Assembly: GCA_041393495.1 (NCBI GenBank)
Contig: JAWKKA010000008.1
Location: 1-64,000, forward strand
Reading direction: 5' to 3'
DNA: 64,000 nucleotides
Origin: RHKX01 sp041393495
GTDB lineage: Bacteria; Actinomycetota; Thermoleophilia; Solirubrobacterales; 70-9
Both the position numbers and the translations under genes were made by a program. The notes under the pieces were generated by a model. The model made no database searches, had not been told where the DNA came from, and was given only the letters and a program-made list of their open reading frames with translations. Numbering within the stretch: position 1 is the stretch's first letter; each line of letters opens with the position of its first letter. Shown here one piece after another: positions 8,009-18,482 of the stretch.

Positions 8009-9102
8009 CGCACGATCCTTCGCTCCGCCCGATCGACGGGCGCGGTCCGGGCGAACTCGCAGAGCGTCCGCCGGTAGGCGCCGAGCGATGCGACCGAGAC
8101 CCACTCCTCGGGCCCGTGGTGGCCGGAGCCGACCGGGCCGAACTCGACCGCGGGCGTGCCGGCGCGGATGAACGCGACCGCGTCGGAGGCGCCGTCGCGG
8201 CCGATGCTGGTCACCTCATCGGGATGGTTGGGACGGGCCGCGGCCCCGAGCGCCTGCACGAGCGGCAGTCCCGGGTCGACGTCGACGGGCGGCCAGCGGA
8301 AGGTCGAGACGACGTCGACATCGGGGATCGAGCCGATCTGATCGAGGATCTCCGCCGGATCCTGCTCGGGCAGGTAGCGGATGTCGATATCGATCGCGCA
8401 GGTGTCGGGCACTTTGTTCAAGGCGTCGCCGCCGACGATCCGGCCGAGGTTGATCGAGGGACGGTCGAAGAGCTCTGAGGACTGCAGCGAGAACGGTAGC
8501 GACTCGATCCCGCGGAATACCGAGATCGCCTTGATGATCGCGTTGTCGCCCTTCCACGGCGTCGAGCTGTGGGCGGCACGCCCGTGGACCTCGATTCGCA
8601 GCGCCAGGACGCCCTTCGCGGCGACCCCGATCAACATGTCGGTCGGCTCGCCGGTGATCGCGAACTCCCCGGTGCAGCCGGCATCGACGAGGATCTCGGT
8701 CCCGCGATCGAACTCCTCCTCGGTCTCCTCGTCGGGGACGAACGCGAGCAGGACCCGTGCGTCGCGCTGGTCGCGGAGGTCGGCGAGGGCGAGCATCATC
8801 GCCGCCGCCGCTCCCTTCATGTCGTAGGCGCCGCGGCCGTAGAGGCGATCGCCGTCGAGCAGCGGGTCGAACTGCCCGGGACGCCCGGGGACGACGTCGA
8901 TGTGGCCGTGGAAGATGATCGCGGGCAGCTCCGGCGGCCCGACCTCGGCGATCACGATCGGCAGGTCGCGGACGGTGAGCTGCCGGGTCGGGATGTCACG
9001 GGCCTCGAGCCAGCCCTTGATGAAGCCGGCGCACAGCCGGACCCCCTCCGGGGTCGAGGTGTCGTAGCCGATCAGCTGTTCGGCCAGCAGCCGCTCCTGC
9101 AT
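8005..9102 (-). CDS. M20 family metallopeptidase (DapE/ArgE-like deacylase)
   Basis: A cytosolic zinc amidohydrolase, 365 residues. The metal ligands are visible: FHGHIDVVPG (His67, Asp69), GRGAYDMKG (Asp94), PDEETEEE (catalytic Glu about 125) and ITGEPTD, plus a lid-domain HGRAAHSSTPWKG and a C-terminal SGHHGPEEW with the last His. This is the succinyl-diaminopimelate desuccinylase/acetylornithine deacetylase pattern. Substrate is not deducible. It is the first gene of the run that continues into the LCP and sugar-nucleotide genes, so a cell-wall amino acid role is plausible but not shown. Confidence 0.85.
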   Translation of the reverse strand: MQERLLAEQLIGYDTSTPEGVRLCAGFIKGWLEARDIPTRQLTVRDLPIVIAEVGPPELPAIIFHGHIDVVPGRPGQFDPLLDGDRLYGRGAYDMKGAAAAMMLALADLRDQRDARVLLAFVPDEETEEEFDRGTEILVDAGCTGEFAITGEPTDMLIGVAAKGVLALRIEVHGRAAHSSTPWKGDNAIIKAISVFRGIESLPFSLQSSELFDRPSINLGRIVGGDALNKVPDTCAIDIDIRYLPEQDPAEILDQIGSIPDVDVVSTFRWPPVDVDPGLPLVQALGAAARPNHPDEVTSIGRDGASDAVAFIRAGTPAVEFGPVGSGHHGPEEWVSVASLGAYRRTLCEFARTAPVDRAERRIVR

Positions 9103-9179
9103 CGGGAAAGGGTAGAACGCGGGCGGTCCTGGCGGGGCCGGGGACGCGGCGGCACAGCGGCGGCTTCGGGTCGGAACCG

Positions 9180-9246
9180 CTGACCCGCGGTCAACGCGAC
9201 GAAACCCACTCCATGGGTGGGGAATGTTGCGTTGACCGAGAGTCAG
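9180..9246. repeat. 67-bp interrupted palindrome
   Basis: Outer arms CTGAC (9180-9184)/GTCAG (9242-9246) enclose longer arms CGGTCAACGC (9188-9197)/GCGTTGACCG (9229-9238). A central ACCCAC...GGGTGG pairing completes the cruciform. It sits upstream of the M20 gene and downstream of the lipoprotein gene, both on the - strand. It could act as a terminator between the two transcription units or be a dispersed element; no second copy was found in this window. Confidence 0.6.
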
Positions 9247-9248
9247 TG

Positions 9249-9284
9249 CAGAGGGCGGGCTCGTTTCAGAGGGCGGGCTCGTTT
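9249..9284. repeat. 18-bp perfect tandem duplication
   Basis: The unit CAGAGGGCGGGCTCGTTT occurs at 9249-9266 and again at 9267-9284 with no mismatch. It directly adjoins the 67-bp palindrome and is non-coding on both strands as far as can be judged. Confidence 0.85.
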
Positions 9285-9363
9285 CCCCTTCCGCTTGCCC
9301 GGTGGTGGCGTTCCAGGTCCGCAGGCATGCGGGCGGTGGCGACCGGCGAACGCCGGCCCCGAC

Positions 9364-10608
9364 TCAGCGCTCGCAGGTCTCGTCGCCGCTCGCCGGGCTC
9401 GCGTTCGCCGCGGCCGGATAGGCGCGGGTGACCTCGAGGTAGCCGCCGGGCAGCACGTCGACCGTCTCGCCCGGCTTCGCGGCCATCCGCGAGGCCGCCG
9501 AGACGACGTTGATGTAGCGCCTGCCGGCAGCGACGTCGCAGGGGAGGATCGTGACCACGGCCGCGGCCGCCTCGGCCTCGCAGCTCGAGTCGCAGTTGCC
9601 GCCCGCGTTGCCGGTCTTGCCCGGGTCGTAGCTGTTGCTGATCAGGTAGCGCCCGTCGATCCCGGTCGGGCTGTCGCTGAGGACGACGTAGGAGGCGATA
9701 TCGGGGGCCTGCGGGAGCCGCTCGCGCACCCGTCCCTTCGCCTCGATCTCGAACTGCCGGCCCGCGAGGCCCGAGACGTCGTCCCCGGGGGCGAGCGGGA
9801 CGCTGTAGACGACCCGCCGCACCGAGTTCTTGTTGCCGTTGTTGGGCAGCACCTTCAGGGTCTTCGTGTTCGCGCTGCGATCGGTCGGCGTGTCTGAGCC
9901 CTCCGGAACGTCGGCGTCGGCCTGGATCCAGTACATCGCCGTTCCCTTCTGGGTCTCGACGGCGAGCACGTTGCAGCCCTTCGCCGTCGGCGGCTTGCAG
10001 CCGCGGGCCCGAGGCGCCCTGGCGGTCGCCTCGAGCACGACCCATCGGTAGCGCGACGGGTGCTTGCCGACATCGCCGCGGTCGAGGACGATCTCCTCCT
10101 CCTGGGAGACCGTGCAGTGATGGACGGCGGTCGTGCAGCGGTAGCGGAGCGGCTTTCCGAGCGCCTTGCCGGGGCCGCTCAGATCGGGCCCGGAGGCCCC
10201 GCCGACGAGCACGAAGCGGGTCTCGATCTCGACCGGGTCATAGCTGTACTCGCGCGTCCCCTGGCAGGCGGTGTGCTGGCGGTTGTGGGGGATGTAATCG
10301 GTGATCGCGCACTTCGTCAGCGTCACGTTCGCGATCGCGCGCAGGCGCATCCCGTCCTCGAGCTCGCGGACCGGGGCCCGGTAGATCGCCACCGGCACGC
10401 CCGCGCGCGTCACCGGGATGCGCTGGTCCTGGCTGCCCGAGGCGCTGTCGCCGTGGACGAGGCGCGGATCCCCCTTCGGCCCGGTGTCGCTGCTGATCGA
10501 GACCTTGCCGCCGGCGGCGCCGCCGGCGCTGCCGCAAGCCGAGATCGCGCAGGCTGCCAGCGCCGCCAGCGCGGCCCCCGTCAGCTTGCGTTTGCGATCT
10601 CCAGGAAT
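9364..10608 (-). CDS. Putative lipoprotein of unknown function, start codon unresolved
   Basis: The reading frame from about 10608 to the stop at 9364 encodes a Cys-rich extracytoplasmic protein of about 400 residues. The N-terminus reads RKRKLTGAALAAL followed by AISACGS, a lipoprotein signal with a basic n-region and a lipobox Cys. The body has many Cys pairs (for example CAITDY, RCTTAVHHCTV, CKPPTAKGC, CDSSCEAE). No ATG, GTG or TTG precedes the signal peptide in frame. The only conventional start (GTG at 10413) would delete it, so either a rare start near 10608 (ATT) or a lost base is involved. The frame overlaps the atpC stop by up to 28 nt, so it is co-transcribed with the ATP synthase genes. 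I do not recognise the family. Confidence 0.65.
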   Translation of the reverse strand: MPGDRKRKLTGAALAALAACAISACGSAGGAAGGKVSISSDTGPKGDPRLVHGDSASGSQDQRIPVTRAGVPVAIYRAPVRELEDGMRLRAIANVTLTKCAITDYIPHNRQHTACQGTREYSYDPVEIETRFVLVGGASGPDLSGPGKALGKPLRYRCTTAVHHCTVSQEEEIVLDRGDVGKHPSRYRWVVLEATARAPRARGCKPPTAKGCNVLAVETQKGTAMYWIQADADVPEGSDTPTDRSANTKTLKVLPNNGNKNSVRRVVYSVPLAPGDDVSGLAGRQFEIEAKGRVRERLPQAPDIASYVVLSDSPTGIDGRYLISNSYDPGKTGNAGGNCDSSCEAEAAAAVVTILPCDVAAGRRYINVVSAASRMAAKPGETVDVLPGGYLEVTRAYPAAANASPASGDETCER

Positions 10609-11015
10609 GCTTCGGCCCGGACCTTGTCCTGCTCCGCGGTGCGGTACGCGGCCGAGTCCTCATCGGCCCCTTCGAGCCTCCCTTCGGCATCTTCGATCCG
10701 GGCCTTGAGGTCGGCGACGTCGAGCGAGGCGGGGTCGACGGCCTCGGTGACCAGAACCGTGGCCTTGTTGGCGAAGACCTCGAGCCAGCCCTCGGCCGCC
10801 GCGTAGCGTCTCGGGCCGGCGGAGTCGAAGTCGGACTCGGACTCGAACAGGCGCATCTCGTGCGGCACCAGGCGGGCGAGCATCGGCGCGTGTCGGGCCC
10901 TGACGCCGACCTCGCCGACGACGGTCCGGACCGAGACCTGGAACATCTGGCCGTCGTAGACCTTCCCCTGCGGGGTCAGTACCTCGGCCCGGAATGTCGC
11001 CGCCTGGTCAGCCAT
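10581..11015 (-). CDS. atpC: ATP synthase F1 subunit epsilon
   Basis: Central-stalk subunit that couples gamma rotation to the c-ring and can inhibit hydrolysis. The 144-residue frame is intact. The beta-sandwich domain carries VLTPQGKVYDGQ, ARHAPMLARL and YAAAEGWLEVFANKATVL, followed by a two-helix C-terminal part rich in Glu/Ala (DLKARIEDAEGRLEGADED). It follows atpD by 3 nt and is the last synthase gene. It is the first atp frame, reading towards low coordinates, free of the indels that break the preceding genes. Confidence 0.93.
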   Translation of the reverse strand: MADQAATFRAEVLTPQGKVYDGQMFQVSVRTVVGEVGVRARHAPMLARLVPHEMRLFESESDFDSAGPRRYAAAEGWLEVFANKATVLVTEAVDPASLDVADLKARIEDAEGRLEGADEDSAAYRTAEQDKVRAEAFLEIANAS

Positions 11016-11018
11016 CGA

Positions 11019-12514
<1,496 letters not shown>

Positions 12515-12536
12515 TGGTTCAGTCTCCTTTTTCCAA

Positions 12537-12640
12537 GCGGGCGGCCGGCAGCGGGGCGGCGGGCAGCGGCGCTCCTGCGCGCCGTCCGCCCCGAATGCTG
12601 CCTGCTGCCTGCTGCCTGCTGCTCGCGCAAGTCATCTGCA
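12537..12640. repeat. GGCAGCAGG-type hairpin repeat, copy in the atpG-atpD gap
   Basis: The atpG-atpD spacer holds a G-rich arm (GGCAGCGGGGCGGCGGGCAG, about 12547-12566) and a CTGCCTG tandem arm (12597-12622) that are largely complementary. The same combination occurs at 15881-15967 between atpF and atpH, so it is a repeated element. Function unknown; it could attenuate or stabilise segments of the atp message. Confidence 0.6.
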
Positions 12641-12652
12641 AAGCCTGTCGCC

Positions 12653-13583
12653 CTACCCCGACCCCAGCGCCTCGGCGCCGCCGACGACCTCGAAGAGGAT
12701 CTCCTGGGTGATCTCGGCCTGGCGGACCCGGTTCATCTCCAGCGTCAGCCGGTCGATCATCTCGCCGGCGTTCTCGGCCGCGCTCCGCATCGCCGTCATC
12801 CGCGCGCCGAGCTCCGAGGCGGCCGACTCGAGCAACGCCCGGTAGACCGACAGGTCGACGTACTCCTCGAAGGAGATCGCGCAGCGCGTCCTCGGGCTCG
12901 GGCTCGTAGATCCACTCGGAGCGCTGGTGCGCTTCGGCGAGCCCTCGGCGTCCTCGGGCTGCTCGGGCCGGAACGCCCTCGCCGAACACCTCGGCCTCCC
13001 GGGCGGCAGCAGCGTGGCGGCGGACGTACTGGGTCAGCGGCGAGATGTAGCGGTTGTAGATCAGCTCGACGCGGTCGATCTCCTCGTCGACGTAGGCGGT
13101 GGTCAGCCGGTCGCTCGATCTTCGCGGGCGTTCGCGAACGCGGGCTGGTCGGTGAAGCCGGTGAACGCCGCCTCGATGCCTTCGCCGCGGAAGCTCAGCG
13201 CCGAGCGCGCGCCGGCCGAGCGACGTAGTAGCGGACGTCGGTGCCCTTCCTCGAGCTCGCGCTGCGGCTGCGTGCCGGCGCGGATGATCTGCGTGTTGAA
13301 GGAGCCGGCGAGGCCGCGATCGCCGGTCACCCAGCAGCACGACCCCGACGCGGGCGACGTGCTCGCGCTGCTGCGGCAGCGCCACCCGGCTGCCCGACTG
13401 GCCCGACACCTCGGCGACGCGCCGCGTGATCCGGCGGATCGTCTGCGCGTAGGGACGCATCTGATCGATCCGCTGCTCGGCCCGGCGCAGCCGCGCGGCG
13501 GCCACCATCTCCATAGCCCGCGTGATCTTGCGGATGTTCTTGACGGAGTTGATCCGGTTCTTGACTTCCTTCTGGGTCGCCAT
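12653..13583 (-). CDS. atpG: ATP synthase F1 subunit gamma, frame broken by small indels
   Basis: Rotor shaft of F1. The N-terminus is clear (ATQKEVKNRINSVKNIRK, then ITRAMEMVAAARLRRAEQR). The C-terminus is equally clear (ARMTAMRSAAENAGEMID, then LTLEMNRVRQAEITQEILFE). The middle is recognisable only in pieces in different frames (VTGDRGLAGSFNTQII, AFTGFTDQPAF, VELIYNRYISPLTQ). The span of 931 nt is not a multiple of three, as expected if indels were introduced. It starts 7 nt after the atpA stop. Confidence 0.85.
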
Positions 13584-13589
13584 GATCGC

Positions 13590-15241
13590 CTAGACGGTCG
13601 CCGCCTCCTCCTCGTCGGCTGCCCGGTCGGCGCCCGCGGCGGCCTCGTCGGCGACGTGCTCGGACGGCGTCCGGCGCTGCTCCTCGTCGCGGATCCGATC
13701 CGACTCGCCGGCCTCGAGCTCGTTGCCCTCGGCGTCGAAGTCGGGACCGAAGTCATCGATCATCTCGGCGATGGCGGATCCGAGCTGCTCCTCCTGCTCG
13801 TCGGAGAGCTGGCCGTCGGAGTTGATCGCGTCGACCAGCTCGCGCTGCTCGGCGTGCAGCCGGTCGCGGAGGTCGCCGAGGAACGCCGCGACGCGCTCGA
13901 CCTTGATCCGGTCGAGGTAGCCACCGGTGCCGGCATAGATCGCCGCGACCTGGTCGGCGACCGAGAGCGGCTGCCGCTCGCCCTGGTTGAGGGCCTCGAC
14001 GAGGCGCTCGCCGCGGGCCAGCGACTGGGTCTCGGGGTCGAGCTCGGAGCCGAACTGGGCGAATGCCTCGGGCTCGCGATACTGCGAGAAGGTCGAGGCG
14101 GAGCTTGCACCGACACCTTCTTCATCGCCTTCGTCTGCTGCGTTGCCGCCGACGCGGGAAGCCGAGATGCCGACGTTGATCGCCGGACGCAGTAGAACAG
14201 ATCGGACTCGAGAGGAAGATCTGCCCGTCGGTGATCGAGATCACGTTCGTCGGGATGTACGCGGACACGTCGGAGGCCTGCGTCTCGATTATCGGCAGCG
14301 CCGTCAGCGAGCCGCCACCGAGGTTGTCGGAGAGCTTGGCGCCGCGCGCTCGAGCGGCCGTGAGTGCAGGTAGAAGACGTCACCGGGGTAGGCCTCGCGG
14401 CCCGGCGGACGGCGCGGCAACAGCGACATCTGCCGGTAGGCGTAAGCGTGCTTGGTGAGGTCGTCGTAGATGCAGAGCGTGCGCCTGGTAGGTGAAGTGC
14501 TCCGCCATCGCGGTGCCGGCGTAGGGCGCCATGCTTGATCGGCGCCGCCTCATCGGCAGGAGCGGCGACGATGATCGTGTTGTCCATCGCGCCGGCGTCC
14601 TTGAGCGTCTCCGCCCAGGCTGGACGACCGTGGCCATCCGCTGGCCGACCGCGACGTAGACCGAGACGAGTCCTTGTCCGCGCTGTTGGTGATCTGATCG
14701 TGTCGATCGCGATCGCGGTCTTGCCGGTCTGGCGGTCGCCGATGATCAGCTCGCTGGCCGCGCCCGATCAGGATCATCGAGTCGATCGCCTTCAAGCCCG
14801 ATCTCCATCGGCTCATGACGCCCTGGCGCTGGATCACGCCCGGGGCCAGCGAACTCGGCCGGCGGGTGCTCGGTGGTGTGGATGTCGCCCTTGCCGTCGA
14901 GCGGGCGGCCGAGCAGGTCGACCAGGCGGCCGAGCAGCGCCTCGCCGACCGGGATCTCGAGCAGGCGGCGGTCCCTTGATCGTGTCGCCCTCGACGATCT
15001 TGTCCCACTCGCCGAACAGCACGGCGCCGACGTTGTCCTCCTCGAGGTTCAGCGCCAGCCCGGTGACGTCGTGGGGCAGCTCGAGCATCGAGCGACATGC
15101 GGTTGTCGAGGCCGTGGACGCGGGCGATGCCGTCGGCCACCGAGAGCACGATCCCGACCTCGGCGAGGTCGGCGCCGCCAGTCGTGAGGCCTCGATCCGC
15201 TGTCGCAGGATCGAGGAGATCTCGTCGGGCTTGATTTCCAT
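13590..15241 (-). CDS. atpA: ATP synthase F1 subunit alpha, frame broken by small indels
   Basis: Regulatory nucleotide-binding subunit of F1. It starts with EIKPDEISSILRQRIEASRL at the ATG at 15241. Further pieces in shifting frames include MLELPHDVTGLALNLEEDNV, LLGRPLDGKGD-like segments, a P-loop region near 14720, and a C-terminal part that reads LHAEQRELVDAINSDGQLS followed by an acidic tail rich in Glu, Asp and Ala up to the TAG at 13590-13592. The span is 1652 nt, near the expected length. The indel pattern matches that in atpD and atpG. Confidence 0.85.
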
Positions 15242-15270
15242 CTGCTCTAACGCTCCTTGTCTTTTCAGTT

Positions 15271-15850
15271 CTACGAAGTCGGTGAATTCGGCAGGTCGAG
15301 GCGGCCTGCGCGACCCTCGCGTCGCGGCTGCTCGAGGAAGGCCGATTGCCGGATGCTCGCGGATCGAGCACGCGGTTTCCGACCTGCAGGACGATCCCGC
15401 CGATGATCGAGTCGTCGAACCCTGCTGGTCCACAGCTCGATCGTCTTGCCGTCTTCCGCTCGATCTCGGCGCCGACCGACTCGACGACGGACGGGTCGGC
15501 TCGATCTGCGCTCGTCCAGGGTCACCTCCGGACGCTCGTTCGCCTCGTCCCAGAGCTCGTCGAAGCGCCTGCGGATCAAACACAGCGCCGGCATCCGATG
15601 CTTTTTCTCCGCGAGCAGCTCGGAAAATTGACGAGCTCCGGGTCGGCCCCCGAGAACGTCTTCGCGATGCGCCGTCCCGCTTCTCGCTCGGGCCAGGGGC
15701 TGAAAGAGAAGAACACCTGGAGATCGTGGTTGGTGGCGTCAGCGTCGGTCACCTCTCGCCGAGCTGGTCGCGGATCTCGTCGAGGAGCGAGCCGCGCTCG
15801 CCGTCGACCTCGAACAGCGCTTCGCTGTAGACGCGGGCGACCTCTTCCAT
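15271..15850 (-). CDS. atpH: ATP synthase F1 subunit delta, frame broken by small indels
   Basis: Peripheral stalk subunit (OSCP) joining F1 to the b subunits. The start at 15850 gives MEEVARVYSEALFEVDGERG, the usual delta N-terminus. Downstream pieces in other frames read LQVFFFSPYF, RRFDELWDEANERPEVTL, KTIELWTSRV and a C-terminal VGNRVLDASIRQ, all delta hallmarks. The end is taken as the TAG at 15271-15273, but the broken frame makes it uncertain by some tens of bases. Confidence 0.8.
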
Positions 15851-15854
15851 CAGC

Positions 15855-16548
15855 TCACTCGCTCCGCTCGCTCGCGGCCTGCAGCAGGCAGCGGGCGGCG
15901 GGCAGGAGCCCACCTTCGGCGGGTCCTCGCCGCCAGGCTGCCTGCTGCCTGCTGCCTGCTGCGCTGCCCGGCATCAGTTCACCTCGCTGCCCGCTCGCCT
16001 CGTCGCCGGCCAGGGCGCTGAAGTCGACCTCGCCGAGCGCCTCCTCGACGAGCCGCTTCTGGTCCTCGGCCGTCAGCGACCGGCGGGCGACCTTCTCGGT
16101 CGCGAGCACGGTCAGGTCGGCGATCTCCTTGCGGATCTGATCGAGCGAGCGCCGCGTCTCGGCTTCGATGTCCTTGCAGGCGGCGGCGACCAGCTCGTCG
16201 TGCTTCGCCTTGCCCTCCGCGGCCGCCTCGATTAACGCCTCGCTCGCCTTGCGGGCCCGGAGCGATGTCGTCGGCCTGCTCGCGCACCTCCTTGAGACGC
16301 TCGCGGTACTCGGTCAGCAGCTCATCGGCCTCGGCGCGCAGGCGCTCCGACTCGTCGATGTTGCTGTTGACCTTCTCGGCGCGCTCCTCGAGGGCCTGGG
16401 TGATCCGCGGGAACGCGAACTTCGACAGCACCCACATCGTCACGATGAACGCGAGCAGCGTCCAGACCATCAGCCCGATCCCGGGCTGAACGAGGAAGCT
16501 GCCGCCCTCCTCGCCGCCCTCGGCCGCGGCAACGATCAGGGCCGTCAT
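15855..16548 (-). CDS. atpF: ATP synthase F0 subunit b, one frameshift
   Basis: Membrane-anchored stator subunit. An N-terminal membrane helix (IGLMVWTLLAFIVTMWVLSK) is followed by a charged coiled coil (ITQALEERAEKVNSN). One extra base near 16262 moves the frame; removing it gives ADDIVRARKASEALIE. It then continues through ATEKVARRSLTAEDQKRLVE and LGEVDFSALAGDE. The span of 694 nt is 3n+1, matching one insertion. The last 40 codons run through a GGCAGCAGG repeat, so the true end may lie near 15976. ATG at 16548 is preferred over GTG at 16566 because of AGG 4 nt upstream. Confidence 0.83.
15881..15967. repeat. GGCAGCAGG-type hairpin repeat, copy at the atpF-atpH junction
   Basis: The arm GCAGCAGGCAGC (15881-15892) is exactly complementary to GCTGCCTGCTGC (15937-15948). 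The right arm continues as further CTGCCTG units. The same G-rich arm and CTGCCTG array occur at 12537-12640. It lies at the very end of atpF and may be translated as the last residues of the b subunit. Confidence 0.65.
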
Positions 16549-16570
16549 GTCGCCTGCGAGCTCCACCGGC

Positions 16571-16846
16571 CTAGAGGAAGAACGCGATCAGGCCGAAGAT
16601 GAAGGTGTAGAAGGCGACGGCCTCGGTGAGCGCGAAGCCGAGCCAGCGGATGCTCTGAAGCTCGTCCTTCATCTCGGGCTGGCGGGCGACGGCCTGGATC
16701 TCCGAGCCGAAGATCACGCCGATGCCGATGCCGGCGCCGATCGAACCGAGGCCGGCGCCGACGCCGAGCGCGATCGCCTTGCCGGCATCGGTGACGCCGG
16801 TATCGGTGACGGCGTCGGCGGCCTGTGCCAGAAGCACTGGATCCAT
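16571..16846 (-). CDS. atpE: ATP synthase F0 subunit c
   Basis: Forms the proton-driven rotor ring. The 91 residues make two hydrophobic helices. The first is Gly-rich (LGVGAGLGSIGAGIGIGVIF), joined by the polar loop ARQPEMKDELQ. The second carries the ion-binding carboxylate in FALTEAVAFYTFIFGL. The frame is intact. The absence of the full sodium-binding signature suggests proton coupling (inference). The hydrophobic N-terminal extension before GKAIALG is slightly longer than in many bacteria. Confidence 0.95.
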   Translation of the reverse strand: MDPVLLAQAADAVTDTGVTDAGKAIALGVGAGLGSIGAGIGIGVIFGSEIQAVARQPEMKDELQSIRWLGFALTEAVAFYTFIFGLIAFFL

Positions 16847-16864
16847 TTGATTTGACTCCTTTTC

Positions 16865-17773
16865 CTAGTGAGACTCGGAGGTCGCGCCCCCGAGGTAGAT
16901 TGCGGTGAGGATCGAGAAGATGAACGCCTGCAGCCCGGCGACGATGACGATCTCGAACACGTAGAACGCGAACGCCATCGGGAAGGTCAGGATCCCGAGG
17001 GCGGAGATGCCGAGCAGGACCGCGAGGCCGCCGCCCATGAACAACAGCAGCAGGTGGCCGGCGAGGATGTTGGCGAAGAGTCGTACCGAGAGCGAGACGA
17101 GCCGGACGACGTTCGAGACGACCTCGATCGCGAACACGAAGGCCTTGAAGGCGGCCGGCATGTCCTCGATGCCGGCCGGCAGCCAGGTCCGGAAGTAGGC
17201 GAAGAAGCCGTGGGCCCTGATCCCCTCGATGTTGTAGGCGAACCAGACGACCAGGGTGAGGACGAGCGGGATCGAGATGTTCGCGGTCGCCGCGTAGAGG
17301 GCGAAGCTCGGCACCGAGACGCCGAAGATGTCGACCGGATGCTCGGTGTTGGTCGGCAGCGGGATCAGGCCGATGAAGTTCGAGAAGAGGATGAAGAAGA
17401 ACAGCGTCGCCAGGAACGGAAACCACTTCGCCGCCATCTTCTCGTCGAGGTTGTCGGTGACGATCTGGCGCCGGACGAGGTCGTAGACGCCCTCGACGGC
17501 GATCTGCGTCTTGTTCGGACGGGCCTGCATCCGCCGCGCGATCCAGATCATCGCGACGCAGGTGATCACCGACGCCAGCAGGATGTAGAGCACGGCCTTG
17601 TTGACGCTGAAGTCGATGCCGCCGATGTGGATGCCGATCCACTCGTCGAGCTTGAACTCGTTCTGCGGCTGGAACTCCTCGTTCTTGCCGTCGCTGCCGA
17701 AGATCACCCCGATCATGATCAGCAGCACCGCGTAGCCGCCGAAGACGAGGCCGAGCTTCTTGCCGGTGCTCAT
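16865..17773 (-). CDS. atpB: ATP synthase F0 subunit a
   Basis: Stator channel subunit next to the c-ring. A 302-residue membrane protein with KWFPFLATLFFFILFSNFIG, PTANISIPLVLTL-like helices and the essential Arg in SLSVRLFANILAGH. The ATG overlaps the stop of the upstream AtpI-like gene by ATGA (17770-17773). The frame is intact, so the dense indel zone starts only downstream of atpE. Confidence 0.95.
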   Translation of the reverse strand: MSTGKKLGLVFGGYAVLLIMIGVIFGSDGKNEEFQPQNEFKLDEWIGIHIGGIDFSVNKAVLYILLASVITCVAMIWIARRMQARPNKTQIAVEGVYDLVRRQIVTDNLDEKMAAKWFPFLATLFFFILFSNFIGLIPLPTNTEHPVDIFGVSVPSFALYAATANISIPLVLTLVVWFAYNIEGIRAHGFFAYFRTWLPAGIEDMPAAFKAFVFAIEVVSNVVRLVSLSVRLFANILAGHLLLLFMGGGLAVLLGISALGILTFPMAFAFYVFEIVIVAGLQAFIFSILTAIYLGGATSESH

Positions 17774-18207
17774 CGCAGGCTCCCGTCGGCCTCGGGATCG
17801 AGCACGTGCGTCAGAAACGACGCCCCGAGGTGGGCGGTGACGAGGGCGAGCGCCAGGACGGCGGCGGCGAGCCCGGCCGCGCGCTCATCGAGCAGGCCGA
17901 CGAGCAGGATCGCCAGCGCCAGCAGCCAGACCCGGCCCATCACCGCCGCCGCGGTGACGCCGAGCGCGGCGTTGCGGTTGGCGGCGGCGAGGGCGCGGCG
18001 GCGGCGGCGCGCGGCGGCCTCCATCCCGATCCGCCCGACGATCCACGCCGCCCCGGCGACCACCCAGGCGACGATCGGAGCATCGACGGCGATGAAGACG
18101 GGCAGGGCAGCGAGCAGCACGAGCAGGTCGATGTTGCGGAGCAGCTCCATGTTCAGTGGGCGGGCGGCTAGCGGCACGTCAGCGGCCGCAGTCGAGCGCG
18201 GCTCCAC
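17770..18207 (-). CDS. AtpI-like small membrane protein at the head of the atp operon
   Basis: A hydrophobic protein directly upstream of atpB, the position of atpI, whose product helps c-ring assembly. It has about four membrane segments (IDLLVLLAALPVFIAV, IVAWVVAGAAWIVG, WLLALAILLVGLL, GLAAAVLALALVTAHLG) and a basic loop with RRRRR. GTG at 18207 has a G-rich stretch upstream; ATG at 18150 starts right before the first helix and is the alternative. The assignment rests mainly on position and topology, since AtpI proteins are poorly conserved. Confidence 0.7.
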   Translation of the reverse strand: MEPRSTAAADVPLAARPLNMELLRNIDLLVLLAALPVFIAVDAPIVAWVVAGAAWIVGRIGMEAAARRRRRALAAANRNAALGVTAAAVMGRVWLLALAILLVGLLDERAAGLAAAVLALALVTAHLGASFLTHVLDPEADGSLR

Positions 18208-18446
18208 CCCCCGGTCGCGCCGGGGCCGGCCTGGACCTGGGCGGGACAGCGATCGTCGCGCCGGCGGGGCCGCTCGCCCGGGGCGCCGTCGTCGGGCGGG
18301 CCGCCGGCACGACGGTGCCGGGAGGGGTCGCGGTCTCCGGGGTTGTCGAAGTAGGGGCTTTCCACGTCTGCTGCGGCCCGAGCCTGGACGTTGCCGGCGG
18401 GATGAAACTTCTCTCCCAGGCCGGCGACTCGGGAGCGGGGTCCGCG

Positions 18447-18452
18447 AATATA
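18447..18452 (-). promoter_or_regulatory. Candidate -10 box TATATT for the atp operon
   Basis: TATATT on the - strand about 240 nt before the AtpI-like start and just downstream of the hairpin. It is AT-rich against a very GC-rich background. No good -35 was found, so this is only a candidate. Confidence 0.3.
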
Positions 18453-18458
18453 CCCGAT

Positions 18459-18482
18459 AGGGAGCCGCCCTACGGGCTCCCT
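18459..18482. terminator. Hairpin after the wecA-tail remnant
   Basis: AGGGAGCC (18459-18466) pairs with GGCTCCCT (18475-18482). The sequence overlaps the stop of the wecA remnant. A weaker GGGAGCC/GGCTCGCC pairing also follows the stop of the real wecA near 19785-19806, so the duplicated block includes the terminator-like hairpin. There is no T-run, as is usual at this GC content. Confidence 0.5.
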
